DNA from: Gammaproteobacteria bacterium
Lineage (GTDB): Bacteria; Pseudomonadota; Gammaproteobacteria; UBA6429; Thiohalophilaceae
Direction of reading: 5' to 3'
DNA length: 64,000 nt
NCBI GenBank assembly: GCA_029880855.1
Contig: JAOUNS010000012.1
Coordinates: 89,431-153,430, forward strand
Position numbers and translations under genes: made by a program. Each line of letters starts with the position of its first letter. Position 1 is the stretch's first letter. This document shows, in pieces, positions 19,133-27,232 of the stretch. The notes beneath the pieces were generated by a model. That model did no database searches. It worked only from the letters and a program-made list of their open reading frames with translations, and was not told the origin of the DNA.

Positions 19133-21043
19133 TCAGCTGTCCGCCGTCTTTTGTCCAATTCTGAAGATGACAAATTCAGCCGGCCGCAAAGGTGCAACAC
19201 CGATCAGGCAAATCATGCGACCGTTATCGAGGTCGTTTTGCGTCATCGTGCTGCGATCACAGCGAACGAAATAGGCCTGTGAGGGTGAAGTGCCTGCCAG
19301 ATGATCCTGACGCCATTCATTGAACAGGAAATCCTCAATGGTGCTGCGCACGTTTTCCCAGAGTGTCTCACCGTTGTTTTCGAAGACGGCCCATTGCGTT
19401 CCAATTTCAATGGAGCGTTCAAGGTAAGCGAAATATCGGCGCACATTCAGGTATTTCCATTCGGGATCACTGGTGGCGGTACGTGCGCCCCAGATACGGA
19501 AGCCACGCCCTTCAAAGAAGCGCAGACAGTTGATCCCCAGCGGGTTAAGCACTTCCTGTTGCGCCTTGTTGAGAACCACTTCAAGACCGCCGGCCAGCCG
19601 CACCACTTCGTTGGCCGGCGCCTTGTGCACACCGCGCTCCACATCGTTTCGAGCGAAGATGCCGGTGACAGAGCCGCAGGGGGGAACGTTGATGTATTGC
19701 CCGGTGAAAGGGTCAAGTGATCTTACCCAGGGGTAATACAATGCGGCGCGAGTTGTATCGATAGCGCTGCGATACTCGCGTATCTCACCCTGAGTCTGGC
19801 CATTGACGGAATCAAGCACGGCAACACGATAGCGCATGCGTTCGCAATGCGAGATCAATAACCTCGAAATCGCATCAGCCAGATAATGCAGGCTGTTACC
19901 GCTGATATCACTGTAATCGAAGCTTGAACCGGGTGCGGCGATAATAGAGATATCTTCCAGATCTTCAAAGGAACGTAAACCGCTTTTTATGCCATCAGTC
20001 GCCCCGCTCTGTCCTTCATAATCAACGGCCTCAGGCAGATTGCCATCACTGCCGTTTTCAAGCGTAATTCTGAAGGTACGCGTTGCCTCGCTGGGTTGTT
20101 CATCATCCAGCAAAAAGTGATTGATAATATTCCCTGTACCCGCCAGATTTGCATTGGTCATTAATACTTCAGCGATATCGGAACCGTTCAGCAAGTCTGT
20201 CCAGAACACCAATGGCACATAAAGTTCGGTACTCCGATCTGTCGGCACCTCGGCAAACACCCTGGAAAGTGAATTGGGATGATCCGGATGCAACGAAAGA
20301 TCCTCCCAGCCTTGTTCACTACCGAACTTGCCGGTGGGACCGACAATAACCGAGACGGTGAGTTTGCGAACCAGATCGACACTGCCAAGATCGACCACCA
20401 CATCATCCGGACTGGCTGTGATATCAGTACGGCGTAACTGGTGACTGTAACGGTTGAGTGTTTCGTCAAAATACTCTTCAACCCAATACCAGTTTGAAGC
20501 GGCAGGCGATGAGTTTTCCGTCCCGGCGAGCACCACATCGTATTGGCCAACCCCGCGCAGAATATCGAACGTTGAACCCAGCGGATTGGCCGGGTCGACC
20601 AGTTCTTCGTGCAAGGCATTATCACCAAGCTTGAAAATCAGTGTGACGGTGAAGTTACCCGCCATACCGGGATGCCGTGCCTGGAAACCATAATCCGGAG
20701 GCGACATGATCGGCGTCCAGCTTGCGATTCCATCGTTACCGTTCATGGCATTGTATGTTCTTGCCACATAAAGGCGTCGGCCGCCTTCTTCAAAGTAGGC
20801 TCGAACGGCCTGGGCGAGATAATTGTGCGTTCTCATAGCGATATCTTCAAAATCCAGCTGATCGATGCCACCAAAGACACGTTCAAAATCCGAGAAACTG
20901 GTTAACAGTTCAGGTTCACCCTCAGTCGGTCCAAACCGGCATGGCCCGACAAACCCGGTCGTACTCGTGCTTACGCCCTCAATGGATTTTTGTCTAAAGC
21001 TGGTTTCCTCTACAAAAACGCCTGGTGCGAGATATTCAGGCAT
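19133..21043 (-). CDS. Tail sheath protein 1
   Basis: 636 residues. Clear sheath opening YLAPGVFVEETSFRQKSIEG, then TGFVGPCRFGPTEGEPE, and the conserved C-terminal region RAALYYPWVRSLDPFTGQ, PPCGSVTGIFARNDVERGVH, GLEVVLNKAQQEVLNPLGIN and RSTIEDFLFNEWRQDHLAG. This is the Pvc2-type subunit that contracts around the tube. AGGAGG-like bases (cggaggacg) precede the ATG. Confidence 0.95.
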   Translation of the reverse strand: MPEYLAPGVFVEETSFRQKSIEGVSTSTTGFVGPCRFGPTEGEPELLTSFSDFERVFGGIDQLDFEDIAMRTHNYLAQAVRAYFEEGGRRLYVARTYNAMNGNDGIASWTPIMSPPDYGFQARHPGMAGNFTVTLIFKLGDNALHEELVDPANPLGSTFDILRGVGQYDVVLAGTENSSPAASNWYWVEEYFDETLNRYSHQLRRTDITASPDDVVVDLGSVDLVRKLTVSVIVGPTGKFGSEQGWEDLSLHPDHPNSLSRVFAEVPTDRSTELYVPLVFWTDLLNGSDIAEVLMTNANLAGTGNIINHFLLDDEQPSEATRTFRITLENGSDGNLPEAVDYEGQSGATDGIKSGLRSFEDLEDISIIAAPGSSFDYSDISGNSLHYLADAISRLLISHCERMRYRVAVLDSVNGQTQGEIREYRSAIDTTRAALYYPWVRSLDPFTGQYINVPPCGSVTGIFARNDVERGVHKAPANEVVRLAGGLEVVLNKAQQEVLNPLGINCLRFFEGRGFRIWGARTATSDPEWKYLNVRRYFAYLERSIEIGTQWAVFENNGETLWENVRSTIEDFLFNEWRQDHLAGTSPSQAYFVRCDRSTMTQNDLDNGRMICLIGVAPLRPAEFVIFRIGQKTADS

Positions 21044-21060
21044 GATACGTCCTCCGTAAT

Positions 21061-21939
21061 TTAAGGTGAGGATACTGCAGGGCTGACCAATAACGTGGTA
21101 AACCCATCAGTCCTTGGGTTGGTAGATTTGTTGTACTCAAGCACAATCGGTAAACTTGCCACCGCCATGCCGCCATCGTCAGCCGCTATCGGCCAGATTG
21201 TTGCTGCATCCTGACTTAGAATACTGAGATAGGAAGGAATGATTGTCCCCGGCAGGCTCACTTGTGTCGCCGGTGAATAAAACACTTCCAGATCCATGTC
21301 CCAAAATTGATCAGCCAGAGGTTTATGTCCCGGGCTGAGAGGGGAACCGCTGAAACCGGCAGGCAGATCCGGGTATGGCAGCATGATCGTATAACGCCCC
21401 TCTGCATCAGATACGCCATACCACTCTTCTCCATCCACCGTCATCACACGTAACAATGCATGTGCCGCCGCATCCCCCGTTTCCTGGTTGACTAATTCTC
21501 CGCGAATAATCGCCATCCAGCCCGGTACGCTGCGTGTAGGTGCGGAATAGAGATAGAGCCCCTTCGGTATTTCATGCGGTGACCCTGCTGCTGTATCCGA
21601 TAAAAACACGCCCCGGTAAGACAGCGGTAACTCGATGCGCAAGGAAACACTGAGATAGCGGGCAAGTTTATCGCTGATTTCGACAATAAAATCGTGCTTC
21701 TCGGCCGGACTGACCTCATCTCCCGTTGTATATCCGTATTCAATCCCGCGCATTCCCTTCAGATGTCTGAACGTATAGACACCTCCGCGCGTGCTGTATG
21801 CATTGGATCTGGCATGGGGTGAATGGGCCGGATAGGCAACCACATGCATATCACCTCTGATTTGCCGATCAGTAACCGGGTCCCAAAGCCGAATCCCCAG
21901 GGGCGTATGTACCGTAAACTGTTCTATTACTTGCGCCAT
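21061..21939 (-). CDS. Carboxypeptidase-regulatory-like protein of the eCIS operon
   Basis: 292 residues. The N-terminal half contains a beta-sandwich with GGVYTFRHLKGMRGIEYG; the second half has VNQETGDAAAHALLRVMT and WYGVSDAEGRYTIMLPYP, typical of the carboxypeptidase-regulatory-like (CarboxypepD_reg) beta-sandwich. Proteins of this type sit between the DUF4255 cap gene and sheath 1 in several eCIS clusters. Its role in the particle is not known to me; a cap accessory or surface decoration is possible. Confidence 0.65.
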   Translation of the reverse strand: MAQVIEQFTVHTPLGIRLWDPVTDRQIRGDMHVVAYPAHSPHARSNAYSTRGGVYTFRHLKGMRGIEYGYTTGDEVSPAEKHDFIVEISDKLARYLSVSLRIELPLSYRGVFLSDTAAGSPHEIPKGLYLYSAPTRSVPGWMAIIRGELVNQETGDAAAHALLRVMTVDGEEWYGVSDAEGRYTIMLPYPDLPAGFSGSPLSPGHKPLADQFWDMDLEVFYSPATQVSLPGTIIPSYLSILSQDAATIWPIAADDGGMAVASLPIVLEYNKSTNPRTDGFTTLLVSPAVSSP

Positions 21940-21963
21940 AAATATTCTGATTTTTAATATGCT

Positions 21964-22575
21964 CTATGCTGTACCGGATCCCAGTCCGGCCATTTCGAAA
22001 CTACGATCCTGGATTAGCTCGCCGGACTCTCTGTCTCTCAGTCTTACAGAATCTATTTCAATCACTCTTGCCAGGTAAGGAATGGATAGTTGATAGATAT
22101 TCAGACCCAATACATCCCAAATCCTGAACAGGTCTTCAGTGCGCAACTCGGCCATACATATCTCGACAGTTTCATCACGATGGAACACATTCGGGATCAC
22201 CGAGTTCAGAACGGTGGCCGGCAATACCGGTTGGTCTTCCAGTGTACGCATCAACCAGCCTGCCAGTGTATTTTGCAGTGAGGCTTCCTTGCCCCAGACA
22301 GTAATCAAAAAGTGGACTTCAACGGGCAACCTGTGTTTAACCGGCTCACCATTTACCTCAAATCGACCTGGTGGCGCACGATTGGTACCATTGATATAGA
22401 TCCGATAAGGGAACAAGGATGCGCCACTACCACTGGTCAATGTATTACTGGCGAAATCCCGGGTGGTAAAAACCTTGAAATCCATATCACTGTCCAGTTC
22501 GGGTGGTCGATCTGTAGTGCGAAGCAAATTCACAATTGCCTCACTCACAGCCCAGATAGCCCTGTAGTCAGCCAT
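21964..22575 (-). CDS. DUF4255 tail terminator/cap protein (Pvc16-like)
   Basis: 203 residues. DUF4255 features are IWAVSEAIVNLLRTTD at the start, SLFPYRIYINGTNRAPPG, then LPVEVHFLITVWGKEASLQN and a C-terminal ELRTEDLFRIWDVLGLNIYQ. DUF4255 proteins cap the sheath/tube end distal to the baseplate. The gene is the first structural gene of the operon; 52 bases separate it from the degenerate receiver gene upstream. Confidence 0.88.
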   Translation of the reverse strand: MADYRAIWAVSEAIVNLLRTTDRPPELDSDMDFKVFTTRDFASNTLTSGSGASLFPYRIYINGTNRAPPGRFEVNGEPVKHRLPVEVHFLITVWGKEASLQNTLAGWLMRTLEDQPVLPATVLNSVIPNVFHRDETVEICMAELRTEDLFRIWDVLGLNIYQLSIPYLARVIEIDSVRLRDRESGELIQDRSFEMAGLGSGTA

Positions 22576-22627
22576 TCACATACCATCCCATTGGTTAGGA
22601 GTATTTCCAATTCAACAAACACATTAT

Positions 22628-22990
22628 TTATTGAAGCTTCCGTCTTTTCTCACACCTGCCGGCCACCACATTATTTACCACGTCAAGCAATTCTGATGCG
22701 CCGACATCTTCGATACATGCACATGCACGCCTGCCGTTTTTAATGATTGCGATAACGACAGTTTGCGGTGACAGCGCCAATACTTCGTTAAGTGACTGCG
22801 CCATTGAATCCATGTCTGTTCCCAGCATAACCATGTCAATATCTTGCTGTTGAATAAAACTCGCCAGTTTTTCAAAATCATCAAAACGAGCAACCACTTC
22901 AATACCGGGATGTTGTTCGGTGAGTTGCTGGATAATATCCGCGAGTATGATTTGCGGTATGTCAGCAATCACACAGCGGATATATTCCAT
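22628..22990 (-). CDS. Degenerate receiver-domain protein upstream of eCIS operon
   Basis: 120 residues from the ATG at 22990 (MEYIRCVIADIPQI), with GAGG ten bases upstream; an earlier TTG at 23005 is in frame but less likely. The alternating beta-alpha pattern (IRCVIADIPQ, VVARFDDFEKL, IDMVMLGTDMD, TVVIAIIKNGR) is that of a CheY-like receiver. The usual phosphoacceptor position in IDMVMLG is Gly and the N-terminal acidic pair is reduced to one Asp, so it is probably not phosphorylated. Position and strand suggest regulation or assembly of the eCIS. Confidence 0.5.
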   Translation of the reverse strand: MEYIRCVIADIPQIILADIIQQLTEQHPGIEVVARFDDFEKLASFIQQQDIDMVMLGTDMDSMAQSLNEVLALSPQTVVIAIIKNGRRACACIEDVGASELLDVVNNVVAGRCEKRRKLQ

Positions 22991-23134
22991 CAGGAGTATC
23001 CTCAATATGCTTCACTCAAGTATGAAAAACATATCAGGACATAACATGAACCTCATGAATCAAAAAGGATTCAGTGAGTCGTATGAAGGGTTATGGGAAA
23101 AGAGATTTAAATAAAAAGATCTAGTTCTTTGCGA

Positions 23135-23803
23135 TTACTTTAATTGTTGGTACTCACGCCGCAATACAGTAGCCATTTGACCACGACTGTGAATACCCAT
23201 TTTAGCAAGAATATTATGGATATGATTTTTTACCGTGGAGACTTCTATTGTCAAATTGTTTGCGATTTGTTTATTGGACAGTCCATCAAAGATGAGATTG
23301 GCGATTTCTCTTTCACGACGAGTTAATTGCTCCAATACGGCATTTACCTGACTGTTTTGATCAAGTTCATCATAAGGAAAATCACTCGTTTTATTTTTGT
23401 GAAGCTGGATCAGCGAAGCGGCGATGTGTCTGGGGCAATAAAATTCCCCGTCATTCACCCCATGAATTGTATTAATTAACTGCTTAATGGAGGCGTCACG
23501 AACGACATAGCCAACAATACCGGATTGCGCGCACGCCAAAATGGTCTCCTCGTCATCCGGCACCGCCAACGCAATGACCTTTACCTGGGGAAATGAGCTG
23601 ACAATCTTCCCGACGACGTTGCAACAACCGGCAATAGTCATATCGATGACAACAATATGAGGTGATGTTTCCTTGATGCAGGATATCGCCTGCTCAGCGC
23701 CGCAGGCCTGCCCGATGACACGAAAAGACTCTTCATGATTAAGGATTTCTGACAAGCCTTCCCTATACAACCTGATATCTGACACGATGACAATATTGAT
23801 CAT
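23135..23803 (-). CDS. NarL/FixJ-type response regulator
   Basis: 222 residues from the ATG at 23803, with GGGAG five to six bases upstream; an in-frame GTG lies six bases earlier. Residues 1-120 are a receiver (INIVIVSDIRLYREG, phosphoacceptor Asp in VVIDMTIAG). Residues about 155-215 are a LuxR-type helix-turn-helix (LTRREREIANLIFDGLSNKQ, then STVKNHIHNILAKMGIHSR). No histidine kinase is nearby. It is on the same strand as the eCIS operon and 145 bases upstream of the degenerate receiver, so it is a candidate activator of the operon. Confidence 0.88.
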   Translation of the reverse strand: MINIVIVSDIRLYREGLSEILNHEESFRVIGQACGAEQAISCIKETSPHIVVIDMTIAGCCNVVGKIVSSFPQVKVIALAVPDDEETILACAQSGIVGYVVRDASIKQLINTIHGVNDGEFYCPRHIAASLIQLHKNKTSDFPYDELDQNSQVNAVLEQLTRREREIANLIFDGLSNKQIANNLTIEVSTVKNHIHNILAKMGIHSRGQMATVLRREYQQLK

Positions 23804-24470
23804 GCGCACTCCCTGATGCCCGATTAATTTCCTTCATCCCTGAATAAATCTCGTGACCCACCAATAATATTATCAAACCAGCAAAATTTTGCAAAATAGA
23901 TTTACTGCCAACAATATCAGGAAAGTTTCCCAAGATAATCTGTGATTTTTAAAGTGTGATTAATACGTTATTTGGACTGTATCAATATCAATAATTAACC
24001 ACATTTACTGTAAAAATATTCGTATCCGGATTCCATAAAAGATCTTTCAAAGATATAATCGTTCTACAGGCGCTTATAAATTCACCACGCAAATATCGAT
24101 AAAATACTTTCCAAAGAAACAATCGGTAACAGACATTCCGGTATTCTTCTCTTTTCAGATAAATCGTAAACAGATGTTCGACACCTTAACCGAACTGTAA
24201 AAACTGAGTACATTCTCCTCATGCTGATTGAGGTATTAAGCATGACAGGAGATCGATGCATGGTGATAATGATGGGCATATCTTTTTTTAACCTCTCACC
24301 CATCATTTGGTCACGTTTAAACACTACAAATACCAGCCTTAATATCAAAGGCGATTTCGACAGACATTCGTTTCAAGACCAACATGGTTTAAGAGTCGAT
24401 GTAATGGGCTAAAAGAGTCGGTACAAGATACTGCATATTGTTGATATGTTTTATATGGAATTGTGAAACC
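23804..24470 (-). other. AT-rich gene-free stretch upstream of the regulators
   Basis: About 670 bases with no credible gene on either strand; short frames inside lack ribosome sites. The sequence is markedly AT-rich compared with the eCIS genes. It should hold the promoter of the LuxR-type gene, and it marks the change from the eCIS operon to the mosaic accessory zone. Confidence 0.5.
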
Positions 24471-25027
24471 TGTTTGCGGATGCCAAAATGGCCCGCAGCA
24501 GACCGAGTAAAAGAAACGGTAAATTCACCGTTGGGATCAGGGGTGCATGAGTCGCTGCCTGGAACGCCCGGTTTCGGTGCAGGCAATACCAACTGAGTTA
24601 CAGGGTGGAAAACGTAACCTGATCCCTGTGGCAACCAGTTATCCTCAATGGAGGTTTCATGCCAGTCATGACTGATCAGGATTTGCCAAAAATGCCGAAT
24701 TGAAGGGTATATATGATCTGCGTGCGGTCGATGCCTGTGACCGATAATGGCCGGTCCTACTATCTGTAGCAAGGTTTGTACGTAATCGTCTGATACGAAA
24801 AATCGCCGTATCACGGGATGGGGAAAGTACACTGTCACCAGCAACCGCTGTGGTCATCAACGAAACAATCTGGTGGTGCCGGCGGTTGAGCCGTATCAAT
24901 GGCAGGTGAAACACCTGCGGTGGTATATGGTGAAAAAAAATATTTAAAATCAAAACCAGGTATCGGTATCAGCTGATGGTCAGGTTTATGGTAATTACGC
25001 TATCGAAAGGAAAAGACAGGCTACCAT
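24470..25027 (+). pseudogene. Decayed integrase plus partner gene (copy A)
   Basis: On the plus strand, broken frames match the intact integrase at 56917-57867 and its partner at 57867-58223. Recognisable pieces are ggatgccaaaatggcc near 24477, a KRNLIP-type segment near 24613, ELKGIYDLRAVDACDR near 24695-24750, and, from about 24865, the partner piece ending RYRYQLMVRFMVITL. Stops and frameshifts interrupt it throughout. The homology stops at 25027, exactly where the duplicated lipoprotein block begins. It is the most decayed of the integrase copies. Confidence 0.7.
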
Positions 25028-25049
25028 ATTCTTTATGATTGGTTTTAGC

Positions 25050-25904
25050 CTAAAAATTACATCCGCACTTCAATTTTTCTGTAAATTGATTATTATCCAT
25101 GGCGCTGACAAATGAACCGAGCCCATTGAAATAGGAGTAGTCAATCACGATTTCCATAGCACCATCTCCATTCACATCCAGTATAGCGTTGATATAGTAT
25201 TCATATGGTTCGGTTCCATACGGTGCAGGTCGTTCAGTGTTCTTTTCATGAATTTTTCCCGCAATGATGTAATGGACGGGCTTTTCGTCTATGACCATCC
25301 TGGCCAGGATCAGTGAGTAATCACCTTTTTGTGCATAGGCAGGCACAATCTCTCGTTTTGGTGTGTTTTTATTTTCGGCATAATATGTGGCACTTATGAA
25401 CACTTCATCTTTTCCGTCACCCTGAATATCTGCTTTATAAATCTGCAATATTCTTACTTTTGGATCACTCACTCCATTTTGTTTCAGGAAATCATAAACA
25501 ATCTTGTTATATACTTTGTTGTTTACGTCAACAGACGCAATTTTGCGCCTGATTGGCTGCCAGTCATGATTTCCTATTGCTGTATACGCACCTTTAACTT
25601 CCGGTGAAAAATTAACGTAATAGTTGCTTTGGCATGGATATTCCTGTCGATTCAGTTCTGCCCCCTTTACCTCTGATGTATTATTATCAAGGCCATAGAG
25701 TGTATATTTCTCTGGTGACTTGAATCCGGGTGGAAACGCCTTATCACCATAAGCCGTATACCACTTCGTATCTTCAATATGGCCCATCATGCAGCGGGCA
25801 TAGGTTGATAAAATAATATTGGCAGGCTTTGGTTCGGCACGCGCAAAAAAACAACCGCCAAGCGTCGCTCCAAGTAGTATCAATATTAACAGTCTCTGCG
25901 CCAC
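25050..25904 (-). CDS. Lipoprotein, probable immunity protein (copy 1)
   Basis: 284 residues, GTG start at 25904 chosen because the twin gene at 58387-59241 has ATG at the same codon and both have a GAGG site upstream. A lipoprotein signal peptide is plain: LLILILLGATLGGC with the lipobox LGGC. The mature part has VNGDGAMEIVIDYSY and YKADIQGDGKDEVFISATYY, which look like calcium-binding FG-GAP/EF-like DxDGxxE motifs. In the other copy it follows an M15 peptidoglycan peptidase, so I infer a periplasmic immunity protein. Here its toxin gene is only a fragment, making this an orphan immunity gene. Confidence 0.75.
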   Translation of the reverse strand: MAQRLLILILLGATLGGCFFARAEPKPANIILSTYARCMMGHIEDTKWYTAYGDKAFPPGFKSPEKYTLYGLDNNTSEVKGAELNRQEYPCQSNYYVNFSPEVKGAYTAIGNHDWQPIRRKIASVDVNNKVYNKIVYDFLKQNGVSDPKVRILQIYKADIQGDGKDEVFISATYYAENKNTPKREIVPAYAQKGDYSLILARMVIDEKPVHYIIAGKIHEKNTERPAPYGTEPYEYYINAILDVNGDGAMEIVIDYSYFNGLGSFVSAMDNNQFTEKLKCGCNF

Positions 25905-25953
25905 AAAGATTAGCCTCGGTTGATTTGGCTTCACTTATTATAGTTAAAATATT

Positions 25954-26053
25954 TTAGATATGAATATCATCCAGTGGATGCCGCTGTAAGCCTGCGCGAT
26001 CATGCTGAAAATGCATACCGCCCGGTTTTATATCTACTTCGGCTGTTGTCACC
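25954..26053 (-). pseudogene. 3' fragment of M15 peptidase gene
   Basis: Reading the minus strand gives GMHFQHDRAGLQRHPLDDI before a TAA stop, matching the end of the peptidase at 59289-60245 (GMHFHRDRAGSQRHPLDDI). Only about 33 codons are present; the rest of the gene is missing and is replaced by a recombinase remnant on the other strand. Confidence 0.85.
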
Positions 26054-26054
26054 A

Positions 26055-26205
26055 GAGATGATAGACCGGATTATGTTCGATCCGATGAGCTATGATGCCG
26101 AGGTCTGCTACTGGTCCGACTCACGGACCAAACCAATAAATAAAAAAGGCAGGTTACGACGTACGCAACCCGCCTTTTAAGCCGCCGTCCCCAAGGGGTG
26201 GCGAT
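26055..26205 (+). pseudogene. 3' fragment of a large serine recombinase gene
   Basis: The plus strand reads MIDRIMFDPMSYDAEVCYW, matching MIDRIVLDPVSHDAEVCYR near the end of the intact recombinase at 36672-38285. A further shared run, gtccccaaggggtg, follows at about 26186 and also at 38172. The rest of the gene is absent. It starts within a few bases of the end of the peptidase fragment, so this is a recombination junction. Confidence 0.8.
26142..26180. terminator. Bidirectional Rho-independent terminator
   Basis: A 12-bp stem with one mismatch (aaaaggcaggtt at 26144-26155 with aacccgcctttt at 26167-26178) and an 11-base loop, flanked by A-run on the left and T-run on the right. It can act on either strand and would end transcription of the small gene and immunity gene coming from 27232. 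Confidence 0.7.
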
Positions 26206-26280
26206 AGATGGCCTGTCTATATTGACTATAAAATGAACACTAATTGTGTTACTGACTCCCTTAGCCCAACGAACTGATTC

Positions 26281-26526
26281 TCAAAGAAAATAATGCCAAG
26301 CTTCGAATTTTGAGAGGGTTTGATCATCCAACCGTGAAACACTGCGAAAACCTGTATTACGGGTTCGCTTTGCTGTTCTTGGGAGATTTCCCGGTTTGGG
26401 GGTAAAGATCTGGCCGATTCCTCCCAAAATGGTCCATATCCCCAGGACAGTGAAAATGGTACCTAAAACCAGATACGGTATAACTTTATAAAATTCAGAA
26501 TTCGTCCGGATAGTAGAATGTATCAT
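26281..26526 (-). CDS. Small one-helix membrane protein
   Basis: 81 residues, overlapping the end of the immunity candidate by 32 bases. A single membrane helix lies at about residues 15-40 (VIPYLVLGTIFTVLGIWTIL), followed by a basic soluble tail. No strong ribosome site is seen, so expression would depend on translational coupling. It may be an extra immunity component for a membrane- or envelope-acting toxin; this is a guess from position. Confidence 0.4.
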   Translation of the reverse strand: MIHSTIRTNSEFYKVIPYLVLGTIFTVLGIWTILGGIGQIFTPKPGNLPRTAKRTRNTGFRSVSRLDDQTLSKFEAWHYFL

Positions 26527-27232
26527 TCGGATGTATTATTGTGCGTTTGATATCCTCAATACTAAATGGGTTCAGATTCCCTGAAACATGCCACTTTTGT
26601 ATCGAACCACGCACATTAATCACATTAAATACAAGATGCCAGTTACCTTTTCCAGTCAAGTAATCTGGCGTCATGCACGATTTTTTCAGCTCATCAACAC
26701 CTAATGAGTCTTTCAGGATAAAGCTATTCAAGACAGCAGACTGTTTCTCCAGAAAATCAGGTGAGCACACATAGCCACGTGGTTCTTCATACAGTTCCAT
26801 TATAAGTTTTGAGAAGTGTTCAATGTTATCCTTTTTTGAGGATATTTCATCATGCATTACCCTAAGCAAATCCCCCAGTACCGGCAAACTACTTTTTTCT
26901 TCGTTTAATTTAAGCCATTTCTCTTTGGATTGTTGCAGCAGCAATAATGAACGATTTGTATCACCATCTATCACCCACACAAGCCTCTTACCATCAAGAA
27001 AAGGATAACTGGCCGATAAATCCCTAACCCACCACTCAACCTCATTACTTGTAAAGTAACGTTTGATAACATCCAGCATATCATCAGTTAACTGTGGGTT
27101 CATTTTCAATACTCCTGCCTTCTTTGGCATTCCTGATTGTTCTTGTTGTGAAGCGCAAACTGCAACATCACCCATCACTATACAAAGAAACATGACTATA
27201 CCTGACATATAATTAGACAGTTTCTTATTCAT
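26495..27232 (-). CDS. Periplasmic immunity candidate for papain-like toxin
   Basis: 245 residues. A signal peptide is present (YMSGIVMFLCIVMGDVAVCA). The ATG overlaps the toxin stop as ATGA, the classical toxin-immunity arrangement. I do not recognise the mature domain; it has two cysteines (YVCSPDF and KKSCMTP) that could form a disulphide. Export of the immunity candidate implies that the toxin acts in the periplasm. Confidence 0.65.
   Translation of the reverse strand: MNKKLSNYMSGIVMFLCIVMGDVAVCASQQEQSGMPKKAGVLKMNPQLTDDMLDVIKRYFTSNEVEWWVRDLSASYPFLDGKRLVWVIDGDTNRSLLLLQQSKEKWLKLNEEKSSLPVLGDLLRVMHDEISSKKDNIEHFSKLIMELYEEPRGYVCSPDFLEKQSAVLNSFILKDSLGVDELKKSCMTPDYLTGKGNWHLVFNVINVRGSIQKWHVSGNLNPFSIEDIKRTIIHPNDTFYYPDEF

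Larger units (their letters stand above)
25028..26053. repeat. Dispersed ~1.02-kb duplication, copy 1
   Basis: This block matches 58365-59388 over about 1.02 kb in the same orientation with scattered substitutions. It carries the whole lipoprotein gene and the last 33 codons of the M15 peptidase gene. The left edge is attctttatgattgg at 25028 and 58365; the right edge is around a shared tcacc. Outside these limits the two loci differ. Confidence 0.85.

Noticed and set aside
1..22575. Prophage or type VI secretion system
   Set aside because: No capsid, portal, terminase or TssJ/L/M membrane complex; two sheaths, two tubes, DUF4255 and DUF5908 point to an eCIS.
24389..24844. Minus-strand frame of 151 codons
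   Set aside because: It is antisense to the decayed integrase copy A on the plus strand, whose residues can be read in pieces.
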